A stretch of DNA of 64,000 nt from G965220305 sp965220305 (GTDB lineage Bacteria; Chloroflexota; Dehalococcoidia; Lucifugimonadales; UBA3495): positions 496,001-560,000 of the forward strand of contig OZ244817.1 in assembly GCA_965220305.1 (NCBI GenBank), in the 5' to 3' direction. Position 1 is the stretch's first letter; each line of letters starts with the position of its first letter. The position numbers and the translations under genes are program-made. This document shows positions 8,407-17,174 of this stretch, piece after piece. The notes below the pieces were generated by a model. That model saw only the letters and a program-made list of their open reading frames with translations. It had not been told where the DNA came from and made no database searches.

Positions 8407-9156
8407 TCACGCACCCATTTGGTCCAATAGCTGCCGGTACCGGTCAATCGACCGCTGCTCCGTCATGCCGACGTAGTATTTCAACCCCTGCACGTATTCC
8501 ACAATGTCCCGGGGGAGCATCAGCAGATCCTCCCTGGGGTCGGCCAGATGGTACAGGGAGTCAACCCCGTCCTCCAGGCCAACGTACAGGGTGTCTTCCA
8601 GCAGGGCGGCGTCCTTGGGGTCCAGGTCCCGGCGGACCACCCATCGAGCGTAAACCAGGGGCAGGTCCGTCCACTGCTTCCATTCCTGCCCCAGGTCGTA
8701 ACGGTGCGGGTAGCCCCGCGCGCCCCGGCGCAGGCGCAGGGCCTGGTTCCCAGTGAGCAGGATAGCCTGGTGCTCCTCCTGCAGCGAGACGGTCGGACCC
8801 AGTGTGACACCGTACCTCAAGCCCAGCAACACCTCCAGCAGGCGCAGGTAGGCGGTGGATTCATCGGGCGCGCCCAAGGCAGCGCCGGCCAGCTCCTCTA
8901 TTCGGACCTTGGAATACAGGGACAGGTTTCTGGCCAGCCCGGTGCTGGCCAGACAAAAGCCGGCGATGGGTTCAACCGTGTCTTCCAGCCGAAAGCTTTC
9001 GGCCAGGGGAACTGGTCCGGCATCAATTTCTCCTTCTTCGATGGCGGCCACCAACTGGTGGGGAGCCATGTCATACAACTCGATGCCGCGACGGGCCATA
9101 TCAAAGTAAAATGGTTCGGCGTCCAGATGGGGTATACGTCCAACTCTAATAGCCAT
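8407..9156 (-). CDS. MqnA/MqnD-like periplasmic-binding-fold protein
   Basis: The 249-residue protein resembles the futalosine-pathway proteins MqnA (chorismate dehydratase) and MqnD. It has IRVGRIPHLDAEPF at the N-terminus, HQLVAAIEEGEIDAGPVPLAE around residues 35-55, and LYSKVRIEELAGAALGAPDES near residue 90; in MqnA the equivalent segments line the substrate cleft between the two lobes. There is no signal peptide, which argues for a cytosolic enzyme rather than a transport receptor. ATG 9154-9156 is used; the upstream TTG at 9160-9162 is less likely. No other menaquinone gene is visible, so a different small-molecule lyase or binding role is possible. Confidence 0.55.
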   Translation of the reverse strand: MAIRVGRIPHLDAEPFYFDMARRGIELYDMAPHQLVAAIEEGEIDAGPVPLAESFRLEDTVEPIAGFCLASTGLARNLSLYSKVRIEELAGAALGAPDESTAYLRLLEVLLGLRYGVTLGPTVSLQEEHQAILLTGNQALRLRRGARGYPHRYDLGQEWKQWTDLPLVYARWVVRRDLDPKDAALLEDTLYVGLEDGVDSLYHLADPREDLLMLPRDIVEYVQGLKYYVGMTEQRSIDRYRQLLDQMGA

Positions 9157-9265
9157 GGGCAATTACCACACTCAGTCCTGGTGCGAGAAAACCTCAGAAT
9201 CGGTCAATGGCGCCTCGATTGTAGGTGCAGCCATAGGGGGGAGTCAAGGGAACGACGTTGCATAC

Positions 9266-9423
9266 CAGGGTCTTTCGATTGTCATTGTGAGCGTAGCGAA
9301 TGGTCTAAAGTCCCCGGTCAGCACAAGCCCTCACCCCTGGATTCCCGCCTTCGCGGGAATGACGGTGGGGGCGCCTGCCTGAAAGCGTACCTTGTCTTTT
9401 GTCCGGAGAATTGAAAGATCATG
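9266..9423 (+). repeat. MITE-like repeat element, copy 2, in the 9157-9675 gap
   Basis: The left end CAGGGTCTTTCGATTG (9266-9281) faces a degenerate inverted right end at 9408-9423 (GAATTGAAAGATCATG, 12 of 16 matching). The interior carries GCGTAGCGAATGGTCTAAAG, then CACCCCTGG, then the palindrome ATTCCCGC-CTTC-GCGGGAAT (9341-9360). The same order of blocks occurs in the copies at 53847 and, inverted, at 55821. The rest of this gap holds a CATCGTC-G-GACGATG palindrome at 9588-9602 and no convincing gene. Confidence 0.65.
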
Positions 9424-9675
9424 GAATGCGCGGCGCACTTGTGGGGGCGAATGCCCGAGGTGATGGAATTCAGTATAGCGAGCAAAGTACCACTGGCAAA
9501 AGCTGCTTCCGAGAACCACGTAACCCATCATCCTGGAACCATCGGACGATCCAGTATATCCTTAGAGCGATTCAGGTTGCGGTGTTCCATCGTCGGACGA
9601 TGATGTCAAGCCAGTGGGGAATCCATCCGTTGAGGTGAGTGCGCAATTGAAGAAAGGTTGTTGGGGAGCGTTATA

Positions 9676-11106
9676 GTGCATCGAGCTATGTTGTTGATAG
9701 TAACGGCGGTGGCTGTCGGATTGGCGGCTTGGTCGCCGTCGTCTCTGTACGCCGATAGTCACCAAATACAGGTGCTGTCCCAAAGCGCTGTGAGCGATTT
9801 CCCCAATGGCGTCCGGTTCTACATCGAAGCCCAGAGCCCCGACGAGATTGATGACATCAGGGTATTCTTCAAGAAGATTGGACAGACCAGCCGGAGTTCC
9901 TATCGGGCGGTGGAATTTCCTCCGGGGAAATCGATTCAAGGAGAGTCGCTTATTCGCAGCGGGGGCGGCGGCGAATACATACCCCCGGGAACCAGAATCG
10001 GGTACTCCTTTGAGATTCGAGATACAGGGGGAAGAACCCTGCGCACCGAAGAAGAAGTACTGGTCTACCTGGACAACAGGTTCCCCTGGCAGACCAAGGC
10101 CAGGGAGCTTGTTACCGTCTTTTACGACGACCCTCGGGAGGAGGCGGTGGCCCAGTTGGTCCTGGATGCCGCTATCGAGTCCAAGGCCTTGATGGGACCC
10201 ATTCTGGGAGTTGAGCCCACCTACCCCCTGCACATCGTCGCCTACAGCGACTACCGCTACATGAACGAGGCCCTTCCCTTCCGGTCCGCCGCCGTGGAGC
10301 GGCATCTCATCACCCAGGGAATGGCTTTTGGGAATGAACGGGTGTTGCTGGTGTACGGAGGCGACGCCAACGTTGAGGGCACCACCAGGCATGAATTCGC
10401 CCATCTTCTGGTGGACGACGCGGTGGGTGGCCTGCTCTCTACGGTGCCGCTGTGGCTGAATGAAGGTCTGGCCGAGTATAGCTCGGCGGCTGCCAGGGCC
10501 GACACGAAAGAGATAAAAGAGATATTGGCCTACCCCCTGCTTGAAGACCAGATACGCCCCCTGTGGCACCTACAGAGCTTCAGCGGCAAACCGGGAGAGA
10601 TAATCGATGCCTACCAACAGAGCCTGTCAGTTGTGGCCTATCTCATTTCAGCCCACGGGGAGGAGAAAGTCGCCGAGACGCTGCGGGCGCTGAGAAGTAC
10701 CCTGGATATCGATAAAGCGTTGCAGCAAGTGTACGGGTTCGACCAACATGGCCTGGATACGCAATGGCGCGCCTCCAGGGGTCTAGAGGCTATCCCTCCG
10801 CCACAGAAGGCCAGTCCCAGACTCCAGCAACGCCCCCAGGCCATAGCCGGACTGGAGTTGCCAACCAGCTCACCAGACTCCCGGGCCCCCTCTGCGGAGT
10901 CGCCCAGCACAACAGCCAGTCCAGTTGCGCCCTCTACAGGACCGTCCGAAGGTTTAGCCGACAGTGTACCAACAGGGACAGGATCGAGTTGCAGCGTCGG
11001 AGCTTATCCTGGCAATGCGCCCGCCGACCTCACCCTGATTCTCCTCTTGGGCAGCGTCCTGGCCTTGGTCTCCACCTCGGCCTGGCGGCGGCGTGGGGGC
11101 TGGTGA
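9676..11106 (+). CDS. Secreted, membrane-anchored gluzincin metallopeptidase-like protein (peptidase MA-like)
   Basis: The protein of about 476 residues starts with a signal peptide (hydrophobic residues about 5-25). A beta-rich domain of about 140 residues follows (FYIEAQSPDEI; IPPGTRIGYSFEIRD). Next comes a zinc-peptidase core with HEFAH (residues 239-243) and the downstream glutamate in WLNEGLAEY (about 260-268), the gluzincin pattern HExxH-x(19)-E. A Pro/Ser/Thr-rich linker of about 90 residues leads to one C-terminal transmembrane segment (LTLILLLGSVLALVS) and a basic tail RRRGGW. GTG 9676 is chosen because GGGGAG lies 7 bases upstream; ATG 9688 is the alternative. It is probably an exported peptidase held at the outer membrane face; the target is unknown. 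Confidence 0.75.
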   Translation: MHRAMLLIVTAVAVGLAAWSPSSLYADSHQIQVLSQSAVSDFPNGVRFYIEAQSPDEIDDIRVFFKKIGQTSRSSYRAVEFPPGKSIQGESLIRSGGGGEYIPPGTRIGYSFEIRDTGGRTLRTEEEVLVYLDNRFPWQTKARELVTVFYDDPREEAVAQLVLDAAIESKALMGPILGVEPTYPLHIVAYSDYRYMNEALPFRSAAVERHLITQGMAFGNERVLLVYGGDANVEGTTRHEFAHLLVDDAVGGLLSTVPLWLNEGLAEYSSAAARADTKEIKEILAYPLLEDQIRPLWHLQSFSGKPGEIIDAYQQSLSVVAYLISAHGEEKVAETLRALRSTLDIDKALQQVYGFDQHGLDTQWRASRGLEAIPPPQKASPRLQQRPQAIAGLELPTSSPDSRAPSAESPSTTASPVAPSTGPSEGLADSVPTGTGSSCSVGAYPGNAPADLTLILLLGSVLALVSTSAWRRRGGW

Positions 11107-11241
11107 GGTAATAACCGCTAGTCCCAAGTCCATCATCCCGCCGTAGCAAGGAATAGGCCAAGGCTACCGGATTTCCGGCCCATGCCGGGCACCGTATATT
11201 GGCCCTAGTCCAGCCCGTGGCCAACCTCCCACGTCCTTACC

Positions 11242-12249
11242 TCAACGGGCCCTGGGATTGAAGGCGTCGTTCATGGCATCGCCCAACAGGTTAAAGGCAA
11301 ATAGTAGGACTGCCAGCGTTCCCACTGGGAACAGCAACAGGTGCGGATCGCTGCGGAGCACCGAAATATTGCCGTTCACGAAAATCATTACTCCCAGGCT
11401 GGGAGTAGGGGGCTGGATGCCAATGCCCAACCAACTCAGGACTATCTCCGCCCCGGCAAAACCGGCCAATCCGGCAGAAACGGAAACTATGACCGGGCTG
11501 ATAACGTTGGGCAACACGTGAATTCTTAGAATCCTCGGAGTGGATGCCCCAATGGCCCTAGCCGCCTCGGTGTACTGGTTCTCCCGCACTTGCAGCACCT
11601 GCCCCCGGACCAGCCGGGCCATGCCAAACCAGGAGAATATCGCCAGGGCAAAGGATATTACCATGTAGTCCACCACGCCAAGCCGGACAATCCAGTCTAT
11701 TCCGCTGGCCTCCTCGAAACCCCTCACCCAGCCAATTACCCGGGGTTTCACCGTGGCCACGATTATCAAGACCAAGAAAATATCCGGGAAGGAGGATGTC
11801 ACCTCCCCCACCCGCATAATGAGCGCGTCTATAGCCCGGCCAAAATAGCCGCCCACCAGACCCAGGGTAATCCCCAGAAGCAGGCTGCCCCCTATCAGGG
11901 AAGCCAGGGTGATGATCACCGTAGTCCGCAGACCGTAAATAACCCGGGTCAGCATGTCCCTGCCCAGGCGGTCGGTGCCAAAGGGGTGGCCAAGGCTGGG
12001 TCCTTGTTTGGCAGCGCTCAAGTCCTGGTCGTTATAGTTGTAAGGAGTGACTGCGGCGGCCAGAATCCCCGACCCATACATCACCACGATGACGAAGAGG
12101 CAGGCCACCGCCAGCCTCTTCCGAAACAGCCGCCGCACGGACAAGGCCCAATAGCTGCGGCTGCGCTGGACCGGTGCGCCTGCCGGTTCCCGCCCGGCCA
12201 GGGGAGCAGGTCCGCCGGGCGATGCCGTCGGCAGGTCATCCCGCATCAT
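11242..12249 (-). CDS. Oligopeptide/dipeptide ABC transporter permease (OppC/DppC type)
   Basis: The 335-residue inner-membrane permease has an N-terminal cytoplasmic extension, a first helix near residue 45 (LAVACLFVIVVMYG), the HPFGTDRLGRDMLTRVIYG entry motif, and the EAA loop ARAIGASTPRILRIHVLPN near residue 240. That loop contacts the ATPases. Its start overlaps the stop of the upstream permease by 14 bases, so the two are translated from one message. The expected OppD/OppF ATPases do not follow in this window, so they must be encoded elsewhere. Peptides, nickel or other oligomers cannot be told apart from sequence alone. Confidence 0.9.
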   Translation of the reverse strand: MMRDDLPTASPGGPAPLAGREPAGAPVQRSRSYWALSVRRLFRKRLAVACLFVIVVMYGSGILAAAVTPYNYNDQDLSAAKQGPSLGHPFGTDRLGRDMLTRVIYGLRTTVIITLASLIGGSLLLGITLGLVGGYFGRAIDALIMRVGEVTSSFPDIFLVLIIVATVKPRVIGWVRGFEEASGIDWIVRLGVVDYMVISFALAIFSWFGMARLVRGQVLQVRENQYTEAARAIGASTPRILRIHVLPNVISPVIVSVSAGLAGFAGAEIVLSWLGIGIQPPTPSLGVMIFVNGNISVLRSDPHLLLFPVGTLAVLLFAFNLLGDAMNDAFNPRAR

Positions 12250-13183
12250 AGCTACCCGTCAGCCGAATGCGCGGGTCCAGGAAGGGATAAATCAAGTCAA
12301 CCACCAGGTTGGCCAGCACGAAGAGGGTGGTGCCGATTAACGTCAAGGCCATAATTATGGGATAGTCCCGGGCGAACAGGGACTCTATGGCCAGCATTCC
12401 TATTCCGGGAATGCCGAAGAAGCCCTCGACGATGAAGGAACCGCTGGCGAGGCCCGCCAAGGAGAAACCCAAGGTCGTGGCGATGGGTATCAGGGCATTG
12501 CGCAGGACATGGCGGCTCCGTACCGCTCCCTCGGGCAGCCCCTTGGCCCGGGCCGTACGAATGTAGTCCTGTCCCACCACGTCCAGGGTGCTGGCGCGGG
12601 TAAGACGTGTCAGAATGGCTACTCCCGGGATACCCAAAACCAGGGCGGGCAGGATAATGTTGGTGCTGAAGAAGCCGTTCCACCCGTGAGTTGGCAGCAC
12701 GTCCAGTCGTAAAGCGAAAACCAGCAGCAGGACCGGAGCGGTGAGGAACACCGGAAGGGATTGCCCCAGCAAGGTACCGGCGACCAGGATGGTATCCCAG
12801 CCGGTGCCCTGTTTGAGCGCCGCCAGCAGGCCCAGGGGAATCCCCAACCCCACGGAGATTATCAGCGCCGCCAACCCCAACTGGGCGGAAACCGGGATGC
12901 GCTTGAAAAGAAGCTCGCTAACACTTCGGCCCCGATACTTGAAACTCTCGCCGAAGTCGCCCTGAAAGACCCCTCCAATGTAGCGCGTGTATTGGACAGC
13001 AATATTATCGTCCAGTCCTAGCTGCTCGCGAATCCTGGCGACCGCCTCCGGGCTGGCGCGGGGCCCCAGCATGGTCTGAACCGGGTCCCCGGGGCCGAAG
13101 CGGCCCAGGGTGAACGTGATGAAGGACACCATGAGCAGCAGCACCGGTGTCCACAAAAGGCGTCGGGCAATATAGGTCCGCAA
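12236..13183 (-). CDS. Oligopeptide/dipeptide ABC transporter permease (OppB/DppB type)
   Basis: The 315-residue permease has the OppB signature N-terminus (IARRLLWTPVLLLMVSFITF), the GDPVQTMLGP loop and the EAA motif RTARAKGLPEGAVRSRHVLRN. The C-terminus holds GxxxVExxF-like residues (SFIVEGFFGIPGIG). It probably starts at TTG 13181-13183 (GGGGG about 12 bases upstream), 22 bases after the stop of the binding protein gene. Together with the OppC-type gene it forms the membrane channel of a binding-protein-dependent importer. Confidence 0.9.
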   Translation of the reverse strand: MRTYIARRLLWTPVLLLMVSFITFTLGRFGPGDPVQTMLGPRASPEAVARIREQLGLDDNIAVQYTRYIGGVFQGDFGESFKYRGRSVSELLFKRIPVSAQLGLAALIISVGLGIPLGLLAALKQGTGWDTILVAGTLLGQSLPVFLTAPVLLLVFALRLDVLPTHGWNGFFSTNIILPALVLGIPGVAILTRLTRASTLDVVGQDYIRTARAKGLPEGAVRSRHVLRNALIPIATTLGFSLAGLASGSFIVEGFFGIPGIGMLAIESLFARDYPIIMALTLIGTTLFVLANLVVDLIYPFLDPRIRLTGSYDAG

Positions 13184-13205
13184 ACTGGTCGTTTACCCCC
13201 TGGCG

Positions 13206-14882
13206 CTAGTTGTCAAAATAGACGTAGCGGTACTTCGGCAGGGTCATGGGGGTCAGTAGAAAGTCCTTCACATTGGACTTGATAAGCACGTTTCGCTCGC
13301 CGGAATGCCACAGGGGAATCCAGGGAGCGTCATCCAGAATCATTTGCTCCGCCTGGTTGTACATGGCGAAACGCGCTTCTCGGTTGCGTTCCACCCGGGC
13401 GCGTTCCAACAGGGAGTCCACCTCCGGGTTATTGTAGCCGCTATGGTTGTTGTCGCTTTCGCTGTGGAACAGAATGTCCAGGAAATTCTCCGGGTCCGGA
13501 TAGTCAGCTCCCCAGCCTATCCTGAACATCTGGTAACGCCGGTCGTGCAGGTCCCGGAGGAAAGTGGCCCATTCCGTTTGTTGAATCTCCACCCGCAAAC
13601 CAAGCTGTTCCCACTCCCTCAGCATGACCTCCATGTCCAGGGGAAGGTCCGCGCCAAAGCTGCCGGAAATGCTCAGGGTAATCAGGGGAATCTCGTCCAG
13701 GTCCTCCCCGTACTTGGATTCCAACAAAAGCTGTTTGGCCTTCTCCAGGTCGTACTCGTATCCCCGCAAGGTGGAGGTATATGACGGGAAACCCGGGGGA
13801 ATAACTCCCTTGGCCGGGACCAACAGGCCCTCGTAAACGGCGGTATTGATGGCCTCTTTGTTGACGGTGTAGTTGAGAGCCTGCCGGATTTTGGGGTCGT
13901 CCAAGGGGGAAACTTCTACGTTCATGCCAATATAGCCGGTAGAAAACGACGGAGGAGCCTGGTATAAATCGGCATTCAAGGGCTCGGTGGGGTCCTTCAC
14001 CCTTTCCAGGTCGGCCAGACCCACGCCCGTCACGTGTATTTCGTCATTCTCGTACATTATCATGGCGTTGCCGCCGCTAAGAATGAAGTCAACCTCATCT
14101 ACGAAGGCCGGCCCCGAATGGTATTCATCGAAGCGCGCCAGCACCAGTCTTTCGCCGACGGTGTACTGTGCCAGGGTAAAGGGGCCCGTACCGTTGGGTT
14201 TTCGGGTCCAGTTATCCGGGTCGGCCTCAACATTTGCCCGGTCTAGAACGAATCCCGTGGGATAGGTGAGCTTAGCCAAGAAGTAGGCCTTGGGAGCGTC
14301 GATGGTGAGTTCCACCGTGCGTTCGTCAATTACACGGACGCCGCTAACGGTTTCCGCCTCCCCATTTATCTTTTCCTTCACGCCCACTATATCGGTGAGG
14401 TATTGTTCGGCGACGGGGGAACCGATGGCCGGGTCGGTGACCCTTTCCAGCGACCAACGCACGTCTTCGGCGGTTACCGATTTTCCGCTATGGAATTTGG
14501 CCCCCGTGCGCAGGTAGAAGGTATAAACCGTGCCGTCACTGCTGATGTCCCACCTCTCTGCCAGGTCCGGGACCGGCTCCAGGTCTGGCGTGAGAGTAAC
14601 CAGCCCTCCGTAGACCTCGTTGACTATGACGCCGGAAACGTTATCGGTAGTCAGGTGGGGGTCCAGCGTTGGAGGGTCGCTGAACAGTAGGACCAGGGTC
14701 CCTCCCCGCTTGCCCGACATCATTCGATCCACTGGGGCATCCACTGGGGCAGCTACTTGGGTTGGCTCTCGGGCGGTCTCGGGCGCGGGTTCCTGGGACC
14801 CGGTGGGGGCCGCCGCCGGTCCCGAGCAGGCAACCAGGAAAACCGCAGCGAATATGGCAACCAGTATCGTCTTCCAACACAT
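13206..14882 (-). CDS. Oligopeptide-type ABC transporter substrate-binding lipoprotein
   Basis: Family 5 extracellular solute-binding protein of 558 residues. The lipoprotein signal ends in LVAC with Cys19, followed by a Pro/Ala/Glu linker. The family hallmark is present: ERWDISSDGTVYTFYLRTGAKFHSG, then SAEDVRWSLERV-like text near residue 145. WATFLRDLHDRRYQMFRIGWGADYPDPENFL lies in the C-terminal lobe. ATG 14880-14882 follows AGGAAGG with good spacing. It is the first gene of the three-gene import operon. The ligand could be peptides or other small molecules, since clustered family 5 proteins bind many compounds. Confidence 0.9.
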   Translation of the reverse strand: MCWKTILVAIFAAVFLVACSGPAAAPTGSQEPAPETAREPTQVAAPVDAPVDRMMSGKRGGTLVLLFSDPPTLDPHLTTDNVSGVIVNEVYGGLVTLTPDLEPVPDLAERWDISSDGTVYTFYLRTGAKFHSGKSVTAEDVRWSLERVTDPAIGSPVAEQYLTDIVGVKEKINGEAETVSGVRVIDERTVELTIDAPKAYFLAKLTYPTGFVLDRANVEADPDNWTRKPNGTGPFTLAQYTVGERLVLARFDEYHSGPAFVDEVDFILSGGNAMIMYENDEIHVTGVGLADLERVKDPTEPLNADLYQAPPSFSTGYIGMNVEVSPLDDPKIRQALNYTVNKEAINTAVYEGLLVPAKGVIPPGFPSYTSTLRGYEYDLEKAKQLLLESKYGEDLDEIPLITLSISGSFGADLPLDMEVMLREWEQLGLRVEIQQTEWATFLRDLHDRRYQMFRIGWGADYPDPENFLDILFHSESDNNHSGYNNPEVDSLLERARVERNREARFAMYNQAEQMILDDAPWIPLWHSGERNVLIKSNVKDFLLTPMTLPKYRYVYFDN

Positions 14883-15015
14883 TTGGGCCTTCCTCTTATA
14901 AAACGGGACGGACGTCCCCTTATTGACTAGAATATTAGGTACGAGGCGGTGCGCATATTGTAGTCAATCCGCTGAACCAATTTCAACGAAATCCCCGGCG
15001 AGCCCAGGGGTGTTC

Positions 15016-15044
15016 TTGTAAGTCCGCAGACTTTTTGCTACTAT
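15016..15044 (+). promoter_or_regulatory. Probable promoter of the tRNA-His/tRNA-Arg unit
   Basis: TTGTAA (15016-15021) and TACTAT (15039-15044) are 17 bases apart, and the -10 is preceded by TGC, giving an extended -10 look. Transcription would begin near 15051, about 30 bases before tRNA-His. Each hexamer matches the sigma-70 consensus at 4 of 6 positions. Confidence 0.45.
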
Positions 15045-15080
15045 AGCTGAGCTTAGGCCCTTCTGGCCTGGCATCTTCGT

Positions 15081-15158
15081 GGCGAGCGTAGCCAAGTGGT
15101 CTAAGGCGCCTGTCTGTGGCACAGGAGATCACGGGTTCGAATCCCGTCGCTCGCCCCA
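15081..15158 (+). tRNA. tRNA-His (anticodon GTG)
   Basis: The cloverleaf is complete: acceptor GCGAGCG (15082-15088) with CGCTCGC (15148-15154), anticodon stem CCTGT/ACAGG around loop CTGTGGC with GTG at 15116-15118, and T-arm ACGGG-TTCGAAT-CCCGT. The histidine-specific identity feature is encoded: an extra G at 15081 (G-1) opposite C73 at 15155. The CCA end (15156-15158) is genomically encoded. Confidence 0.95.
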
Positions 15159-15184
15159 GTCTCCTTCGCATCATTTGTCGCCAT

Positions 15185-15260
15185 GCGCCTGTAGCTCAAT
15201 GGATAGAGCACTGGGCTTCGGACCCAGGGGTTGCGGGTTCGAGTCCTGCCAGGCGCGCCA
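15185..15260 (+). tRNA. tRNA-Arg (anticodon TCG)
   Basis: Acceptor GCGCCTG (15185-15191) pairs with CAGGCGC (15250-15256). Anticodon stem CTGGG/CCCAG encloses CTTCGGA with TCG at 15218-15220, reading CGA/CGG-type arginine codons. The T-arm is GCGGG-TTCGAGT-CCTGC, the discriminator is G, and CCA is encoded at 15258-15260. It is 26 bases after tRNA-His and probably co-transcribed. Confidence 0.95.
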
Positions 15261-15477
15261 ACTTCTCACCTTCGCCGCACCAATGGCCGCCTCATTTTCA
15301 CAGCCCGGCGTTCCCTCTTATGGTTAGGTTCATCCGAGCTTCCGAAGAACGTTCTGTAATCCCTGCCGGCCCATTCCCCAGATTCACCGTGGCTAACTAA
15401 GGTCCAATTGGGAAAAGAGGCCTCAACATATGGGAGCCGCTTTTCCCCCGGTAATGTACTGTCGCGGAGCTAAAGCG

Positions 15478-16791
15478 CTAGTTGGGCCGCGCGCCCAGAG
15501 TTACGGTAATTTCCTCCCGAGCGCCTTCCCGAATAATCTCCATGACAACCTCATCCCCCGGCTGGTTTTCCGACACCAGGTGGGCTATCAAGTCGTCCAT
15601 CTCGTCGATGGGCGTGCCGTCTATCCCGACGATGATGTCTCCGCCCATAGGGAAGTCCACCCCGTCAACGCTGGCAGTCTCGCCGCTGCCGCGAAGGCCC
15701 GCCGCGTCCGCCGGCCCTTCATGGGTGACTTCGATAACCAGTGTGCCCCGGGTATCCCGGGGCAGGCCCATGCGCTCGGCGATGTCAGGCCGCAAGGTGG
15801 TGCCGCTGATTCCCAGCCAGGCGTAGTCGTAGCTGCCCTCCTCGATTAAGACGGGCACAACCCGCTTGGCAATATCGACGGGTACGGCGAAACCGATGCC
15901 GGAGTTGGCACCGCTCTGGCTGATTATCTGGGTGGTGACGCCAATGACGTGGCCCCGCCGGTCCAGCAAGGGGCCGCCGGAGTTGCCCGGGTTTATGGGA
16001 GCATCCGTCTGGACCACTTCCGGTATGGAGAACTGGCTGTTGCCGCTGCGAATAGTGCGCCCGACGGCGCTGATGATGCCGCTGGTAATGGTGAATTCCT
16101 GGCCGAAGGGATTGCCGATGGCCGCGGCTATCTGGCCCACCCGCACCGAGTCGCTGTCACCCAATTGCACGGGTCTAAGCGAGAAACCCTCCGGGACTTC
16201 AATCTGAAGCACGGCCAAATCGGAGTCGGGGTCAGTACCCAGGACCTCGGCCTCCACCTCCGATTTGTCAAAGAGGGTTACTATAATCCTGTCCGCACCG
16301 TCCACCACATGGTGATTGGTAACTATCCGCCCTTGCTGGTCCCAGATGAACCCGGAACCCCCTCCCCTGCGGAAACGGTCTTCGGGGGAATCGGGGAACC
16401 TGTCGAAGGGGGAGCCCGGAATATCGGGAGGGTTGGGCATTTCGAGAACTTCGCCAATCTTTCGCACCGTGCGTACCTCCACCACTGAAGGAACCAGACG
16501 GTCGTAGATGCCGGTCAACACCTCCTCCTGCGCCGCGACGATGGCATCGGCGTCCAGGGGTTGCAGTTGGGCCTGGCTCACAATTTGGGGTGGAGCGTCG
16601 GAAACAAAGGTCTCGGCGACGTTGATGGCCACAGGCGCACTCTCCTCGCCGAGGGCTCCTGCTGGCTCAACCTGGCCGGTGGCGTCGCTGCCGGAGCAGG
16701 AGACCAGGACCAACCCAAAGGCCAAGGCCCCTACAAGTCCCAATGGTCCCCGAGATAACACGCTCCGCATTCTATGGGTCAATTTCTTCAT
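15478..16791 (-). CDS. HtrA/DegP-type serine protease, lipoprotein
   Basis: The 437-residue envelope quality-control protease begins with a signal peptide ending in lipobox LVSC (Cys32), so it is probably membrane-tethered outside the cell. The trypsin-like domain has a complete triad: His in TNHHVVDGAD, Asp in DPDSDLAVLQ, Ser in NPGNSGGPLL. One C-terminal PDZ domain (LGISGTTLRPDIAERMG; GDIIVGIDGTPI) would bind unfolded C-termini. ATG 16789-16791 is chosen because AGGAG lies about 9 bases upstream; an in-frame TTG at 16816-16818 lacks a site. It is a single gene, preceded by a 380-base region with no other gene. Confidence 0.92.
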   Translation of the reverse strand: MKKLTHRMRSVLSRGPLGLVGALAFGLVLVSCSGSDATGQVEPAGALGEESAPVAINVAETFVSDAPPQIVSQAQLQPLDADAIVAAQEEVLTGIYDRLVPSVVEVRTVRKIGEVLEMPNPPDIPGSPFDRFPDSPEDRFRRGGGSGFIWDQQGRIVTNHHVVDGADRIIVTLFDKSEVEAEVLGTDPDSDLAVLQIEVPEGFSLRPVQLGDSDSVRVGQIAAAIGNPFGQEFTITSGIISAVGRTIRSGNSQFSIPEVVQTDAPINPGNSGGPLLDRRGHVIGVTTQIISQSGANSGIGFAVPVDIAKRVVPVLIEEGSYDYAWLGISGTTLRPDIAERMGLPRDTRGTLVIEVTHEGPADAAGLRGSGETASVDGVDFPMGGDIIVGIDGTPIDEMDDLIAHLVSENQPGDEVVMEIIREGAREEITVTLGARPN

Positions 16792-17174
16792 GGCTTTGAG
16801 CTCCTCTACCGGTCCCAAGCTGGCGGGCCGGATATGGATAAAAACAGGTCTTACTTAACTGTTAACAGGCGCACCCTCATTCTTCTGGGGAGCTATGCCT
16901 ATTATGGTCCATCAGTATTCTGGGCTATGGGCTTTCCAATGTCTACGCTCACCTTTCCCCTCCGATTCAAGGGATGACCTCTTGCGGCTGGCTAAATATA
17001 CCTACGATAGCCAGCAAGGGTTGGATTTTCCCTTTCGATAGCGGGGACGCGCACCACCAGAGCCAAGTTTATTGAAAATGGGTTGGCGCTATGCTACCTT
17101 AATCCAGTCCCGTGAATCATATTCGATAAGGAACGCCTCGGTCTCACCAGGGCCGAGAGAATTCTTCGCCAAAG
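16792..17174. other. Intergenic stretch between divergent htrA-like and DUF255 genes
   Basis: No gene or strong repeat seen. It should hold the promoters for both flanking genes. On the plus strand TTGAAA (17072-17077) with TACCTT 17 bases on (17095-17100) is a weak candidate for the DUF255 gene. AT content rises around 17065-17135. Confidence 0.3.

Noticed and set aside
9341..9360. CRISPR repeat
   Set aside because: The palindrome recurs in the window, but as scattered single units 100s to 1000s of bases apart, without spacers or cas genes.
9562..10569. A 335-codon open frame on the minus strand opposite the metallopeptidase-like gene
   Set aside because: It mirrors the coding frame of a gene with signal peptide, zinc motif and ribosome site; its own translation has no recognisable domain and no good start.
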